Source of the DNA: Saccharomonospora marina XMU15
GTDB taxonomy: Bacteria; Actinomycetota; Actinomycetes; Mycobacteriales; Pseudonocardiaceae
Assembly: GCF_000244955.1 (NCBI RefSeq)
Contig: NZ_CM001439.1
Coordinates: 3,460,136-3,524,135, forward strand
Reading direction: 5' to 3'
DNA length: 64,000 nt
This document shows, piece by piece, positions 27,590 through 39,385 of this stretch; the first letter of the stretch is position 1, and each line of letters starts with the position of its first letter. The position numbers were made by a program, and so were the translations under genes. The notes below the pieces were generated by a model, which was given only the letters and a program-made list of their open reading frames with translations, did not search any database and had not been told where the DNA came from.

Positions 27590-28855
27590 ATGGACGCCAC
27601 CACCGAGGCCACGCCCAAGGGCAGCGGCAGGCGGTTCGCCGGACTGCAACGTTTCGGGCGGAGCCTGATGCTGCCGATCGCGACGCTGCCCGCCGCGGGT
27701 CTGCTGTTGCGGCTCGGGCAGGACGACATGCTCGGCCGCTGGTCGGCCACCGAGGACATCGCCAGGGTGCTCGCGGCGGCCGGTGGCGGGCTGTTCGACT
27801 GGCTGCCGCTGGTGTTCGCCGTGGGCATCGCGGTCGGCTTCGCACGCAGGGGCGACGGCTCCACCGGGGTGGCCGCCGTCGTGGGATTCGTGGTGTTCAA
27901 CAAGGTCGTGCAGGTTTTCGCGCCGATAGAGCAGCTGGAGGGTTTCCAGCCGGGCTGGTACCTGCAGCCGGTGAAATGGCCGTACAGCATCCTGTCCGGA
28001 GTGGTGGTCGGACTCGTGACGGCCGTGCTGTGGCAGCGGTACCACCGTGTCAAGCTCCCGCCCTACCTCGCCTTCTTCGGCGGGCGGCGGTTCGTGCCGA
28101 TCCTCAACGCCTTCGTCCTGCTGCTGGTGGGCGTGCTGTTCGGGCTGGCGTTCCCGCCGATCGACGCCGCCATCCGCTCGCTCGGCGAGGCGGTCACCTC
28201 CGACGCGGTGGTCGGCGGTGGCATCTACGGCATGCTGAACCGGCTGCTGATCCCGGTGGGACTGCACCAGTTGCTCAACGTCCCGGTGTGGCTCGTCTTC
28301 GACGGCGGCGACATCAACAACTTCTTCGCGGGCGACCCCGACGCGGGCGCGTTCATGACCGGGTTCTTCCCGATCTTCATGTTCGCGCTGCCCGCGGCGG
28401 CACTGGCCATCTGGCAGACCGCGCGGCCGGGACAGCGCAAGATCGTCGGTGGCATCATGGTCAGTGCCGCGCTGACCTCGTTCCTCACCGGCGTGACCGA
28501 GCCGATCGAGTTCTCCTTCATGTTCGTGGCGTGGCCGCTCTACATCATTCACGCGGTGCTGACGGGACTGTCGCTCGCGCTGGCCAACGCGCTCGACATC
28601 CACCTCGGCTTCACCTTCTCCGCGGGCGGGATCGACTTCCTGCTCAACGCGGGCGCGCAGGCGGCGAGCAAGGCCTGGCTGCTCATCCCGATCGGGCTCG
28701 GCTACGCCGTGCTGTACTACCTGCTGTTCAGGTGGGTCATCACCAGGTGGAACCTGCGCACGCCCGGCCGTGAGGAGGACGACCAGCCCGCCGCGACTGG
28801 ACCCGCGGACCGTGAGGCAACCACCGGCGAGTCGCCTGGCAAGGCCGACACCTGA
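27590..28855 (+). CDS. nagE: PTS EIIC permease, probably N-acetylglucosamine specific
   Basis: A 421-residue membrane channel/transferase domain of the glucose superfamily. The N-terminus FGRSLMLPIATLPAAGLLLRLG and the loop LLIPVGLHQLLNVPVW are characteristic. The C-terminal signature region includes FLTGVTEPIEFSFMFVAWPLY, where Glu is the sugar ligand. No EIIB or EIIA domain is fused; those are encoded divergently. GlcNAc rather than glucose specificity is inferred from the adjacent DasR-type operator. The last 30 residues are a charged cytoplasmic tail. Confidence 0.88.
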   Translation: MDATTEATPKGSGRRFAGLQRFGRSLMLPIATLPAAGLLLRLGQDDMLGRWSATEDIARVLAAAGGGLFDWLPLVFAVGIAVGFARRGDGSTGVAAVVGFVVFNKVVQVFAPIEQLEGFQPGWYLQPVKWPYSILSGVVVGLVTAVLWQRYHRVKLPPYLAFFGGRRFVPILNAFVLLLVGVLFGLAFPPIDAAIRSLGEAVTSDAVVGGGIYGMLNRLLIPVGLHQLLNVPVWLVFDGGDINNFFAGDPDAGAFMTGFFPIFMFALPAAALAIWQTARPGQRKIVGGIMVSAALTSFLTGVTEPIEFSFMFVAWPLYIIHAVLTGLSLALANALDIHLGFTFSAGGIDFLLNAGAQAASKAWLLIPIGLGYAVLYYLLFRWVITRWNLRTPGREEDDQPAATGPADREATTGESPGKADT

Positions 28856-28938
28856 GGCGGCCCCGACGCCGACGCGGTAAGGGCGCCAGGCTGTCACCCG
28901 AGGGTGTCGCGGGAAGCGCCGGTGGGTACTCCGCGCAC

Positions 28939-29226
28939 ATGCAGGCACGACACGACCGGCCTCGCGGCCGCGAGGACTACGAGCGAGGTCTGCCCGACTA
29001 CCACGACCCCACCGGGGGCTTCGGCGGCGCCGCCCCCGCCTACAGCGCGCTGACGTTACGGATCGTGCTCGCGAGCCTGGCGGTCGTTCTCGGCGTCGCG
29101 GGTGCGGTGCTGTTCGCCTGGTTCGGCATTGTCTGGGGCGCTGTCGTGCTCGGGGTCCTCGCCGCGGGCAGCGCCGTCGACCTCGGCTGGGTCGTGCACC
29201 GCAAGCGTCGCGGCGAGCCCGGCTGA
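28939..29226 (+). CDS. Small two-helix membrane protein
   Basis: 95 residues. A hydrophilic N-terminus rich in Arg, Asp and Gly (RHDRPRGREDYERGLPDYHDPTGGFGG) precedes two hydrophobic helices (ALTLRIVLASLAVVLGVAGAVLFAWFG; WGAVVLGVLAAGSAVDLGWVVH) and a basic end. The layout resembles small actinobacterial DUF6343-type proteins, a tentative comparison. Function unknown. It is followed 35 bp later by the phosphoribosyltransferase gene. Confidence 0.6.
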   Translation: MQARHDRPRGREDYERGLPDYHDPTGGFGGAAPAYSALTLRIVLASLAVVLGVAGAVLFAWFGIVWGAVVLGVLAAGSAVDLGWVVHRKRRGEPG

Positions 29227-29261
29227 CCACAAGCGACGTCGAACGAGGCGAGCAGGAAGTG

Positions 29262-29924
29262 ATGCGCAGGACGACGAAGGTCGAACGGACGTTCACCAAC
29301 CGCCGCGAAGCAGGCGTGAGGCTGGCGCGAACACTCGCCGAGCGGCGCTGGGTGCGGCCGGTCGTACTGGGGCTGGCGCGAGGCGGGGTACCCGTCGCCG
29401 CCGAGGTGGCACGCCTGCTCGACGCCCCGCTCGGGGTGGTGGTGGCGCGAAAGATCGGCGCGCCCGGCAGGCCGGAGTTCGGCGTCGGCGCGGTGACCGC
29501 GCACGGACCCGCCAACTACGACGCGGCAGGCGTTCGCGCGCTGGGCATCTCCGCCGACGAGTTGGACGCGGTCTCCGAACGCGAACGTGCCGAAGCCCAG
29601 CGCAGGGCACGGCTGTACCAGCGTGGCAGGCAGCCGCAGCCGGTGGAGGGCCGCGACGTGATCGTCGTGGACGACGGCCTCGCCACCGGTGTCACCGCCA
29701 CGGCGGCGCTGCGGGCCATTCGCCAGGAAGGCCCCCGGACGCTGGTCCTCGCCGCGCCGGTGTGTGCCGCGCAGGCCGCGGCGGCACTACGGGCGGAGGC
29801 CGACGAGGTGGTCTGCGCCTGGCTGCCGGAACGCTTTCATGCCGTCGGCGAGTGGTATTCCGACTTCTCCCAGACCACCGACGACGAGGTGATCCGACTT
29901 CTCGACGAGGGGAGCCAGGCATGA
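29262..29924 (+). CDS. Phosphoribosyltransferase domain protein
   Basis: A 220-residue PRTase-fold protein. The PRPP-binding motif is VIVVDDGLATGVTATAALRAI; the N-terminal VVLGLARGGVPVAAEVARLLDAPLGVVVARKIGAPGRPEFGVGAV is typical of the subgroup often paired or fused with alpha/beta hydrolases. The natural substrate is not known. ATG 29262 is preceded by an AGGAAG ribosome-binding site. Its stop overlaps the next gene by 4 bp (ATGA), so the two products are made together. Confidence 0.88.
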   Translation: MRRTTKVERTFTNRREAGVRLARTLAERRWVRPVVLGLARGGVPVAAEVARLLDAPLGVVVARKIGAPGRPEFGVGAVTAHGPANYDAAGVRALGISADELDAVSERERAEAQRRARLYQRGRQPQPVEGRDVIVVDDGLATGVTATAALRAIRQEGPRTLVLAAPVCAAQAAAALRAEADEVVCAWLPERFHAVGEWYSDFSQTTDDEVIRLLDEGSQA

Positions 29925-30586
29925 CGGTGCCCTTCGACGTCACGACCGAGACGGCCGCGCTGGCGGGCGACCTGACCGTGCCGGCCGACGCCCGCGGCGT
30001 GGTGGCGTTCGCACACGGCTCCGGCAGCTCCCGGCACAGCCCGCGCAACATCGCGGTCGCCAAAACGTTGCAGGACAACCAGCTGGCCACGCTGCTGTTC
30101 GACCTGCTCAGCAGCGACGAGGAGGAGCTCGACCGGCAGACGGCACGGTTGCGTTTCGACATCGACCTGCTGACCGCTCGGCTGGTCACCGCTGTGGATC
30201 AGCTGTCGAAGGGCGAGCACACCCGAGGGCTGCCCATCGGGCTGTTCGGCGCCAGCACGGGCGCGGCCGCCGCGCTGGCGGCCGCCGCGCGCAGGCCCGA
30301 CCTGGTGCAGGCGGTGGTGTCCAGGGGAGGGCGGCCGGACCTGGCCGGTGACGCACTCGAGGACGTGAGGGCGCCGGTGCTGCTCGTCGTCGGCGAGCGC
30401 GACCGGCAGGTACTCACGCTCAACGAGCAGGCCGCGCGGCGGTTACGCGCTCCGCACGAGATCCAGGTGGTCTCCGGTGCCACGCACCTGTTCGAGGAAC
30501 CCGGTGCGCTGCAGCGGGTCGCCGAACTGGCCGGTGACTGGCTGCGCACCTACCTCACCGAACGGCAGGATGCCTCGCCTTCGTAG
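29921..30586 (+). CDS. Alpha/beta hydrolase (dienelactone hydrolase-like)
   Basis: A 221-residue alpha/beta-hydrolase. The nucleophile elbow is GLFGASTGAAAA (GxSxG), the acid is in LLVVGERDRQV and the His in SGATHLFEEPG. The early motif VVAFAHGSGSSRHSPRN is typical of the group found beside, or fused to, phosphoribosyltransferases. The substrate is unknown. The ATG at 29921 overlaps the preceding stop codon, confirming the pairing. Confidence 0.88.
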   Translation: MTVPFDVTTETAALAGDLTVPADARGVVAFAHGSGSSRHSPRNIAVAKTLQDNQLATLLFDLLSSDEEELDRQTARLRFDIDLLTARLVTAVDQLSKGEHTRGLPIGLFGASTGAAAALAAAARRPDLVQAVVSRGGRPDLAGDALEDVRAPVLLVVGERDRQVLTLNEQAARRLRAPHEIQVVSGATHLFEEPGALQRVAELAGDWLRTYLTERQDASPS

Positions 30587-30595
30587 GGTGGGGGC

Positions 30596-31411
30596 ATGGA
30601 CAGCGTGCGGTTGATCGAGCAGTGGCCCGTCGACGACGCGGCGGTGGCGGTGGTGGCCGCCGACGGCACGGTGCTGGGCGCACACGGTGACGGCGGCAGG
30701 GTGTTCGCGCTCGCGTCGGTGACCAAGCTCCTCACCGCGTACACGGCGCTGATCGCCATCGAGGAGGGCGTGGTCGAGCTCGACACGCCCGCGGGGCCGC
30801 CGGGATCGACGGTCCGGCACCTGCTCGCCCACACCTCCGGCCTCGGCTTCGACGACCACCGCGTGCTCGCTCCTGCGGGGCAGCGCAGGATGTACTCCAG
30901 CACCGGGTTCGATCAGCTCGCCGACGCGCTCACCGAACACTCCGGTATCGCCTTCGGCGACTACCAGCAGGAGGCGCTGCTCGACCCGCTGCGAATGTCA
31001 CGGACGCGGCTGGAGGGTTCCCCCGGCTCCGGCGCGTCGTCCACTGTGGATGACCTGGTTGCGTTCGCCGCCGAGTTGCAGTCACCGAAGCTGGTCGCGG
31101 CCTCGACGCTGGACGCGGCGACCACGGTGGCGTTTCCCGGCCTGGACGGCGTGCTGCCGGGTTTCGGGCAGCAAAAGCCCAACGACTGGGGTCTCGGTTT
31201 CGAGATCCGGGACGGCAAGAGCCCACACTGGACGGGCAGCCGCAGCTCGCCCCGCACGTTCGGCCACTTCGGACAGTCAGGCACGTTCCTGTGGGTCGAC
31301 CCTGACGCCGGTGCGGCCTGCGTGGCGCTCACCGACCGGCAGTTCGGGGCGTGGGCGGCAAAGGTCTGGCCTGCGTTCACCGACGCGGTGCTCGCCGAGT
31401 TGGGACACTGA
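30596..31411 (+). CDS. Serine hydrolase, class C beta-lactamase family
   Basis: A 271-residue cytoplasmic-looking protein (no signal peptide) of the beta-lactamase/DD-peptidase superfamily. The Ser-x-x-Lys motif is SVTK (FALASVTKLLTAY, about residue 42) and the Tyr motif is YSS (RMYSSTGFDQLADAL). HFGQSGTFLWV is the third (K/H-T/S-G) box. Such proteins are usually esterases or amidases rather than true beta-lactamases. It starts 9 bp after the hydrolase stop. TAGGGT just upstream could be a -10 for a near-leaderless mRNA or part of the ribosome-binding site. Confidence 0.85.
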   Translation: MDSVRLIEQWPVDDAAVAVVAADGTVLGAHGDGGRVFALASVTKLLTAYTALIAIEEGVVELDTPAGPPGSTVRHLLAHTSGLGFDDHRVLAPAGQRRMYSSTGFDQLADALTEHSGIAFGDYQQEALLDPLRMSRTRLEGSPGSGASSTVDDLVAFAAELQSPKLVAASTLDAATTVAFPGLDGVLPGFGQQKPNDWGLGFEIRDGKSPHWTGSRSSPRTFGHFGQSGTFLWVDPDAGAACVALTDRQFGAWAAKVWPAFTDAVLAELGH

Positions 31412-31453
31412 ACTGGGCCACTGAGTCGGGACCACTGAGCCGGGACCGCTGAG
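31402..31453. repeat. Short degenerate tandem repeat between convergent genes
   Basis: Four 13-15 bp units at the end of the serine hydrolase gene: GGGACACTGAACT, GGGCCACTGAGTC, GGGACCACTGAGCC and GGGACCGCTGAGG. The first includes the stop codon. Each later unit carries a TGA. It lies between two convergent genes. Role unknown, possibly replication slippage. Confidence 0.7.
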
Positions 31454-31461
31454 GTCGCCTG

Positions 31462-32406
31462 TCATGCGGTGATGACCCGGATCGGTGAGCCCTGGGCGAA
31501 GGCCGCGATGTCGGCGACCGCGTCGCGGTAGAACACCTCGTAGACGTCGCGGGTGACGTAGCCGATGTGTGGGGTCAGCACCGTGTTCGGCAGCGACCGC
31601 AGCGGGTGGTCCGCAGGCAGCGGCTCGGTGTCGTAGACGTCCAGTGCCGCGCCGCCGATGTCGCCCTGTCGCAGCGCCTGCACCAGCGCGGACTCGTCCA
31701 CGATGGGGCCGCGGGAGGTGTTCACCAGCAGCGCCGTCGGCTTCATGAGCGCGAACTCGGCCGCCGTGACCAGCCCCCGGGTGCGTTCGCCCAGCACCAG
31801 GTGGATCGACAGCACGTCGGACTCGGCGAACAGCCGCTCCTTCGACACCGCTGTGACGCCGTGCTCGGCGGCACGCTCCGGTGTGAGGTTGTGGCTCCAG
31901 GCGATCGTGCGCATGCCGAAGGCCTGCCCGATGCCCGCGACCCGCGACCCGAGCCTGCCCAGCCCGAGCAGGCCGAGCGTGCTGCCGTGCAGGCTGGTGC
32001 CGAGGGTGGTCTGCCAGCCGCCCTCCCGCATCGCGCGCTCCTCCTTGGGCAGGTGCCGCACCGCGGCCAGGATCAGCGCCCACGTCAGTTCCGCCGTCGG
32101 ATGCGGCAGGTAACCGGTGCCACAGACCACGATGCCCCGCCTGGTCGCGGCGGCCACGTCGATCGAGGCGTTGCGATGTCCCGTGGTCACCAGCAGCCGC
32201 AGGTCCGGCAGCCCGGCGAGCACTTCGTCCGGGAACGGGGTGCGCTCCCGCATCGCGACAACCACATCGAACCCGGCGAGGCGCCGCACCAGCTCGTCGC
32301 GGTCGGCGATGTGGCGGGTGAACACCTCGATGTCGGCGTGCAGCGAGTCCCAGTCGGCCAGGCTCAGCGCGACGTTCTGGTAGTCGTCCAGGATCGCGAT
32401 CTTCAT
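31462..32406 (-). CDS. D-2-hydroxyacid dehydrogenase family protein
   Basis: A 314-residue NAD-dependent oxidoreductase. The nucleotide motif is LGLLGLGRLGSRVAGIGQAFGM. The catalytic triad is in place: Arg in VNTSRGPIVDE, Glu in DVYDTEPLPADHPL and His in LTPHIGYVT. The substrate is not evident; phosphoglycerate, glyoxylate or hydroxypyruvate are possible for the family. It lies 9 bp downstream of the secreted phosphatase-like gene, so they may be co-transcribed. Confidence 0.92.
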   Translation of the reverse strand: MKIAILDDYQNVALSLADWDSLHADIEVFTRHIADRDELVRRLAGFDVVVAMRERTPFPDEVLAGLPDLRLLVTTGHRNASIDVAAATRRGIVVCGTGYLPHPTAELTWALILAAVRHLPKEERAMREGGWQTTLGTSLHGSTLGLLGLGRLGSRVAGIGQAFGMRTIAWSHNLTPERAAEHGVTAVSKERLFAESDVLSIHLVLGERTRGLVTAAEFALMKPTALLVNTSRGPIVDESALVQALRQGDIGGAALDVYDTEPLPADHPLRSLPNTVLTPHIGYVTRDVYEVFYRDAVADIAAFAQGSPIRVITA

Positions 32407-32415
32407 GCCCTCACG

Positions 32416-33618
32416 CTAGAGCACGCGCACGTCCACCCACACCAGGTGGTGGTCGGAGGCATCGCCCAACCGGTCCAGCACCGACCCCGGCACCGGCCAG
32501 AACACCCCGTCACCTCGCACACCGAGGCCACGGGCGGGCAACACGTAGTCCACCCGCAGGTTGCCGGGCGCGCTGTCACCGAAGTCGGCGGTGTCCAGCC
32601 AGGGGCTGCCCTCGTGGTCGGTGTTGGCGCCGCCCTGCTCCCGCGCGGCCACCGCGGCACCGAGGCTGGCGGGGCGCGTGTCGTGCACCCGTGGCGCCCG
32701 CAGCAGCTGCCGGATCGCGCCGGGCACGCTGTCGCCGTCGGCGGGATCGGCGTTGTAGTCGCCCGCGACCACGAATCGCTGCCCCGGCGCCAACCCGCCA
32801 CGCCTGCCCTCGTCGTCGTAGATGTAGTCGCCCTTTCCCGGCGTCACGTAGTCGGCCCAGAACCTGATCTCGTCGTGGTTGCGCGTTCCGTTGCGGTCCT
32901 CGGGGCCGTCGAAGGTGGGCGGAGTGGGGTGCGCAGCCAGCAGGTGCACGGTGCGGCCATCGACGCGGATCGGGACGTCCCAGTGGGACTTGGACGAAAG
33001 CCGCAGCACCTGCAGGATCCGCGGCGAGTACCAGTCGCCGGGTCGAGGGGTGGCGGGATCGTCGGGCAGCAGCGCACCAGGCAGGTCACTCCAGCGGAAC
33101 CGCTGGAAGGTGCGCACTCGCGCGCTGTCGATCGGGTAGCGCGACAGCACCACCATCCCGTACTGGCCCTCGAACTGCCCGAACCCGTGCGCGTCGTTGC
33201 CACCACCGACGCGCCCGTCGCGGTCGAGGTCGTAGCCGGTGGGCACACCGGTGTTCACCGGCGCGGTGAAGGAGTAGCGGTAGTCGATCGGCCGGGCGCC
33301 CTGCTGGCTCACCGACAGGTAGTTGTCGCGAAACGCGTTGACCGCCGCGTCGCCCGGCACGTAGTCGAACTCGTTGAGCAGCAGCACGTCCGGGCGGACC
33401 CGCTGGATCACCTCGGCCACCTCACGCGCCTGTGGATCATCCGGGGTGGACAGATCCGCCAGCAGTTCGCCCTGCTGCGCACGGTTCAGCGAGGCGTTGA
33501 ACGTGGCGAACCGCACGCCGCCGCTGTCGCGCTGCGGCGCCGCCTGCGCCGCGGGAACGCCCACCACCAGCAACACCACCGCCGCCAGTGCGGCGGGCAC
33601 CTTCGACAACCCGATCAC
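32416..33618 (-). CDS. Secreted endonuclease/exonuclease/phosphatase (EEP) family protein
   Basis: A 400-residue protein with a cleavable signal peptide (VPAALAAVVLLVVGVPAAQAAP). The EEP fold motifs are RFATFNASLNRA (Asn), DVLLLNEFDYV (Glu, metal), HLLAAHPTPPT, VVAGDYNADPAD (Asp and Asn) and DASDHHLVWVDV (terminal Asp-His). It could be a phosphatase, phosphodiesterase or nuclease; the family alone does not say which. The long central region with DLDRDGRVGGGNDAHG is loop-rich and resembles a calcium-binding segment. Confidence 0.88.
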   Translation of the reverse strand: MIGLSKVPAALAAVVLLVVGVPAAQAAPQRDSGGVRFATFNASLNRAQQGELLADLSTPDDPQAREVAEVIQRVRPDVLLLNEFDYVPGDAAVNAFRDNYLSVSQQGARPIDYRYSFTAPVNTGVPTGYDLDRDGRVGGGNDAHGFGQFEGQYGMVVLSRYPIDSARVRTFQRFRWSDLPGALLPDDPATPRPGDWYSPRILQVLRLSSKSHWDVPIRVDGRTVHLLAAHPTPPTFDGPEDRNGTRNHDEIRFWADYVTPGKGDYIYDDEGRRGGLAPGQRFVVAGDYNADPADGDSVPGAIRQLLRAPRVHDTRPASLGAAVAAREQGGANTDHEGSPWLDTADFGDSAPGNLRVDYVLPARGLGVRGDGVFWPVPGSVLDRLGDASDHHLVWVDVRVL

Positions 33619-33687
33619 GGGCAGACCGTAGCCGCCGAAGGTGAACGACGGGCGGCTTTCGCGCCAACCGGTGCGGTCACCGCGCTG

Positions 33688-34554
33688 TCAGTCCAGCGGC
33701 AGTGGCAGCACCCTCCCGGTGGCCTCCCGCAGCGCATCCCGCATCGCCTCGCGCGGCGCGCTCAGCCCGGTGAACTGCTCCACCTGCCCGAAGGACTGAT
33801 GCAGCAGCATGTCGAGGCCGGTGGCGACGCGCCCGCCGCGATCGGTCACCGCGGCGGCCAGCGGGGTCGGCCACGGATGGTAGATCACGTCGAGCACGCA
33901 TCCCACGGGCGCCAGCCGTGCCGCGTGCTCGGCCACAGCATCCGGCGGTACGGTGCTGACCAGCACCGAGGCGTCCGACGCGCAGCCGCCGAAGTCCGCT
34001 TCGGACCAGCGTCGCACCTCGACGCCCAGCCCCGCGCGCTTGGCGGCGGCCACCGTCTCGTGCGCCCTGGCGGGTTCGCGCACCACCAGTCGCACCTGCG
34101 CCAGCCCCAGCCGCGCCAATCCCACCACGGCTGCCGCGGCGGTCGCGCCCGCGCCGAGCACAACGGCGACCCGGCCGCCGCCTTCCCGAAAACCGCCCGC
34201 CGCTCGCAACGCACCCACCACGCCGTCCACGTCGGTACAGTCGGCCAGCCAGCCCCCGGACTCCAGGTGGACAAGGGTGTTGGCCGCGCCCACCGTCGAG
34301 GCACGCGGTGTGGCAGTGGTCGCGAACTCCAGTGCCGCCCGCTTGCCCGGCATGGTCACCGAAAGGCCGGCCCACCGGGCATCGAGGCCGCGCACGAACG
34401 CGGGCAACCCCTCGGCGTCGACCTCCAGCCGCTCGTAGCTCCAGCCGTGCAGGCCGAGCGCGCGGTAGGCGGCCTCGTGCAACACCGGCGACAGCGAGTG
34501 CGCCACCGGCTTGCCGAGCACCGCCGCCCGGCACCGGGCGTCAGTAGACCCCAC
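33688..34554 (-). CDS. aroE: Shikimate dehydrogenase
   Basis: Reduces 3-dehydroshikimate with NADPH. The N-terminal substrate domain has AAVLGKPVAHSLSPVLHEAAYRALGL and GLSVTMPGKRAAL with catalytic Lys. The Rossmann motif is VVLGAGATAAAAVVGL. The C-terminus (GLDMLLHQSFGQVEQFTG) is typical. The 288-residue length is normal. The start overlaps the mltG end by 14 bp. It follows alaS-ruvX-mltG; the usual neighbours, prepilin peptidase and aroC, lie some 9.4 kb further left beyond an accessory block. Confidence 0.95.
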   Translation of the reverse strand: MGSTDARCRAAVLGKPVAHSLSPVLHEAAYRALGLHGWSYERLEVDAEGLPAFVRGLDARWAGLSVTMPGKRAALEFATTATPRASTVGAANTLVHLESGGWLADCTDVDGVVGALRAAGGFREGGGRVAVVLGAGATAAAAVVGLARLGLAQVRLVVREPARAHETVAAAKRAGLGVEVRRWSEADFGGCASDASVLVSTVPPDAVAEHAARLAPVGCVLDVIYHPWPTPLAAAVTDRGGRVATGLDMLLHQSFGQVEQFTGLSAPREAMRDALREATGRVLPLPLD

Positions 34555-36136
34555 GGTTCCTCGCGTCTTCGGCCTTGCGGTCGTGCTCGGCCTGCGTCTT
34601 CGAGAAGCAGGAAAGGCCGTTGGTCTCGCACTTCACGAAGTACAGGTAGTCACCCTCGGCCGGTTCCCGTGCCGCCTTGATCGCCTCCGCACTCGGCGCG
34701 GAGATCGGTGTCGGCGGCAGCCCGTAGTTGCGGTAGGTGTTGTAGGGCCCCTCGCGCGCACGGTCGTCGCCGGTCGTGCGCACTTCCGGCCGGTCGAGCA
34801 CGTAGTTCACGGTGGAGTCCAGGCCGAGGTGCATCCGGATGTCCAGCCGGTTGTAGATCACGCTGGCGACCTTGGTGAAGTCGTGCTCCACCCCCTCCCG
34901 TTCCACCAGCGAAGCGATGATCAACACCTGGTACGGGCTGTACGGGGTGCTTCCCGCCCCGTCGGGCAGCCCGGCAGCCTGCATCCGGATGGTGGACACC
35001 CGCAGCACCTCCGACAGCAAGGTGCGCGCGTCCCAGCCCGGCCGCACGTCGTACACGCCCGGAGCGATGAGTCCCTCCAGCCTGCGCCTCGGGTCGGCCT
35101 CGGAGGCGGGACCCGCGGCCCAGGGCGGTACGCCGAGTTCGGCCAGGTCGGTGGTGGCGGCCACCTCGCGCAGCCGCTGCGGCCGCACACACGTGCTCTT
35201 GCCGTTCAGTTCCGCGCACGAGGCCTTGGAAAGCAGCGAGAACACCCCCGGCGTCACCGAACCGTCGGGCTGGGTGATGTCGTCGAGTTGCGTGCCCGCG
35301 CGAAGCTGAAGCTGTCCCACGCGTGCTTCGTCCTGCACCAGGCGCGCCACCGCGTCGGTGCCGGGCAGCTTCGTCTTCAGCACGTAGTAGCCGGGCTGGA
35401 TGCCCAGCACCCGCTGGTCGCCCTCACTGGCGGCGACGAAGGCCTCCGCGCTGGCCACCACGTCCAACTCGGCCAGTTTCGTGGCGATCGCCCTGGTCGA
35501 GTCGCCTTCCTCGACTTGCAGCAGGACATCGGTCTCGCCGGGGCCGTCGTAGTCCGCGTAGCCGAACCCGAGCAGTTCGCGGGCACCGTAGTAGGCACCG
35601 CCCGCCAGCAGCACGAGTACCGTCAACGCCGCCAGCCAACCCAGGAAGCGCCTGCCGTGCCGCGCCTGCCTTCCCGTGTCCGGCTCGTCGTCGCGCGGCA
35701 GTTCGCGCTCGTCGTCGGCGCCGCGATCGGGCTCGTCGCCCGCGGCATCGGCGTCGACGAGGTCGTCGTAGGCCTCGTCGAGATCCAATTCGAGAACGTC
35801 GGTGGGATTCTCGTCCACGGGCACGCCGTCGTTGGGGGAACGCCTGCGCCGGGGCCGCTGCTCGGCGCGGCGAGCGGGCGGCCGGGGTGCGCGTTCCACC
35901 GGCGGCGGACCCGGCGGCTCGGCTCTCTCGTCGGCTCGCCGGGGCGGCCTGGGGGGCGGCGCCGGCTCCGCTTGGCTGCGCCGTCCTCGCCTGCCCGCCG
36001 GCCGGCGTGGTGCCGGCTGCTCTCCGGCGGCTCCCCGCTGCGGGGGTTCCTGCGGGTCGCCCCCGTCGGTCGGCGCCGACCGCTGCGGCGGCTGCGCGGC
36101 GCGCCTGCGCCCGCGGCCGTCGTGAGGAGAGGTCAT
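34541..36136 (-). CDS. mltG: Endolytic murein transglycosylase MltG
   Basis: A 531-residue membrane-anchored lytic transglycosylase that cuts nascent peptidoglycan strands. A long, probably disordered N-terminus (about 165 residues, rich in Pro, Arg, Asp) precedes one transmembrane helix ([21 protein letters not shown]). The periplasmic part contains a LysM-like segment and the YceG domain with the catalytic Glu in [23 protein letters not shown] and [14 protein letters not shown] are also characteristic. The overlap with ruvX (ATGA) is the standard actinobacterial arrangement. Confidence 0.95.
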   Translation of the reverse strand: MTSPHDGRGRRRAAQPPQRSAPTDGGDPQEPPQRGAAGEQPAPRRPAGRRGRRSQAEPAPPPRPPRRADERAEPPGPPPVERAPRPPARRAEQRPRRRRSPNDGVPVDENPTDVLELDLDEAYDDLVDADAAGDEPDRGADDERELPRDDEPDTGRQARHGRRFLGWLAALTVLVLLAGGAYYGARELLGFGYADYDGPGETDVLLQVEEGDSTRAIATKLAELDVVASAEAFVAASEGDQRVLGIQPGYYVLKTKLPGTDAVARLVQDEARVGQLQLRAGTQLDDITQPDGSVTPGVFSLLSKASCAELNGKSTCVRPQRLREVAATTDLAELGVPPWAAGPASEADPRRRLEGLIAPGVYDVRPGWDARTLLSEVLRVSTIRMQAAGLPDGAGSTPYSPYQVLIIASLVEREGVEHDFTKVASVIYNRLDIRMHLGLDSTVNYVLDRPEVRTTGDDRAREGPYNTYRNYGLPPTPISAPSAEAIKAAREPAEGDYLYFVKCETNGLSCFSKTQAEHDRKAEDARNRGVY

Positions 36137-36623
36137 CGTCGGGTCTCCCCCCTCGCCAGTGCGGCACTCCTGGCGTCGAGCCAGCCCTGCAGGATCTCCA
36201 CCGCCGCGGCCTGGTCCACGACCGCGCGCTGCTTGCGGCCCTTGACACCGCGCTGCGACAGCATCCGGCTGGCGCTGACGGTGGTGAGCCGCTCGTCGGC
36301 CAGCCTGACCGCGACCGGCGCGACCCGACCCGCCAGACGTTCGGCGTAGTCGGCGGCCGTCGCCGCGGCCGCACCGTGCCGGTCGGCCAGCGTTCTCGGC
36401 AGTCCCACGATCACCTCGACCACCTCATTCTCGGTGACAATCCGGGCCAACTCGTCGAGATCGCTGTCGTCGTCCGCATCACGCGACAGGGTAGCGAGCG
36501 GTGTCGCGAGGATCGGGGCGGGATCGCTCAGCGCGACACCGACCCGCACCGACCCCACGTCCACGGCCAGCCTGCGACCGGCCCCCGGGTCGTGCTCACC
36601 CGGGCGGTCAGGACGGATGTCGC

Positions 36624-36627
<4 letters not shown>
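36133..36627 (-). CDS. ruvX: Holliday junction resolvase-like protein RuvX (YqgF)
   Basis: A 164-residue RNase H-fold protein implicated in pre-16S rRNA processing or Holliday junction cleavage. It has [19 protein letters not shown] (Asp), [14 protein letters not shown] and [13 protein letters not shown] (Glu region), with [15 protein letters not shown] at the end. It overlaps alaS upstream and mltG downstream by 4 bp each. Confidence 0.95.
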
Positions 36628-39284
<2,657 letters not shown>

Positions 39285-39385
39285 TGGCTTTCCTCGGGAA
39301 TGGGCTCGTCGGCACGCTCACCGGTGCCCGAGCCGGGATCGGGGACGGCTGCGGCGGCGGAGTGCGTACCGGAAGGCTTCCCGGC

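Noticed and set aside
30584-30589. TAGGGT as a leaderless promoter for the serine hydrolase
   Set aside because: The TAG is the stop codon of the preceding gene, no -35 is visible, and the G-rich run after it could be the ribosome-binding site.
31567-34680. Plus-strand open frame of about 1037 codons opposite the dehydrogenase, EEP and aroE genes
   Set aside because: Same reason: a shadow of strongly supported minus-strand genes.
39285-39385. T-box or other tRNA-sensing leader before alaS
   Set aside because: The 101-bp gap has no specifier-loop or T-box sequence that I can recognise.
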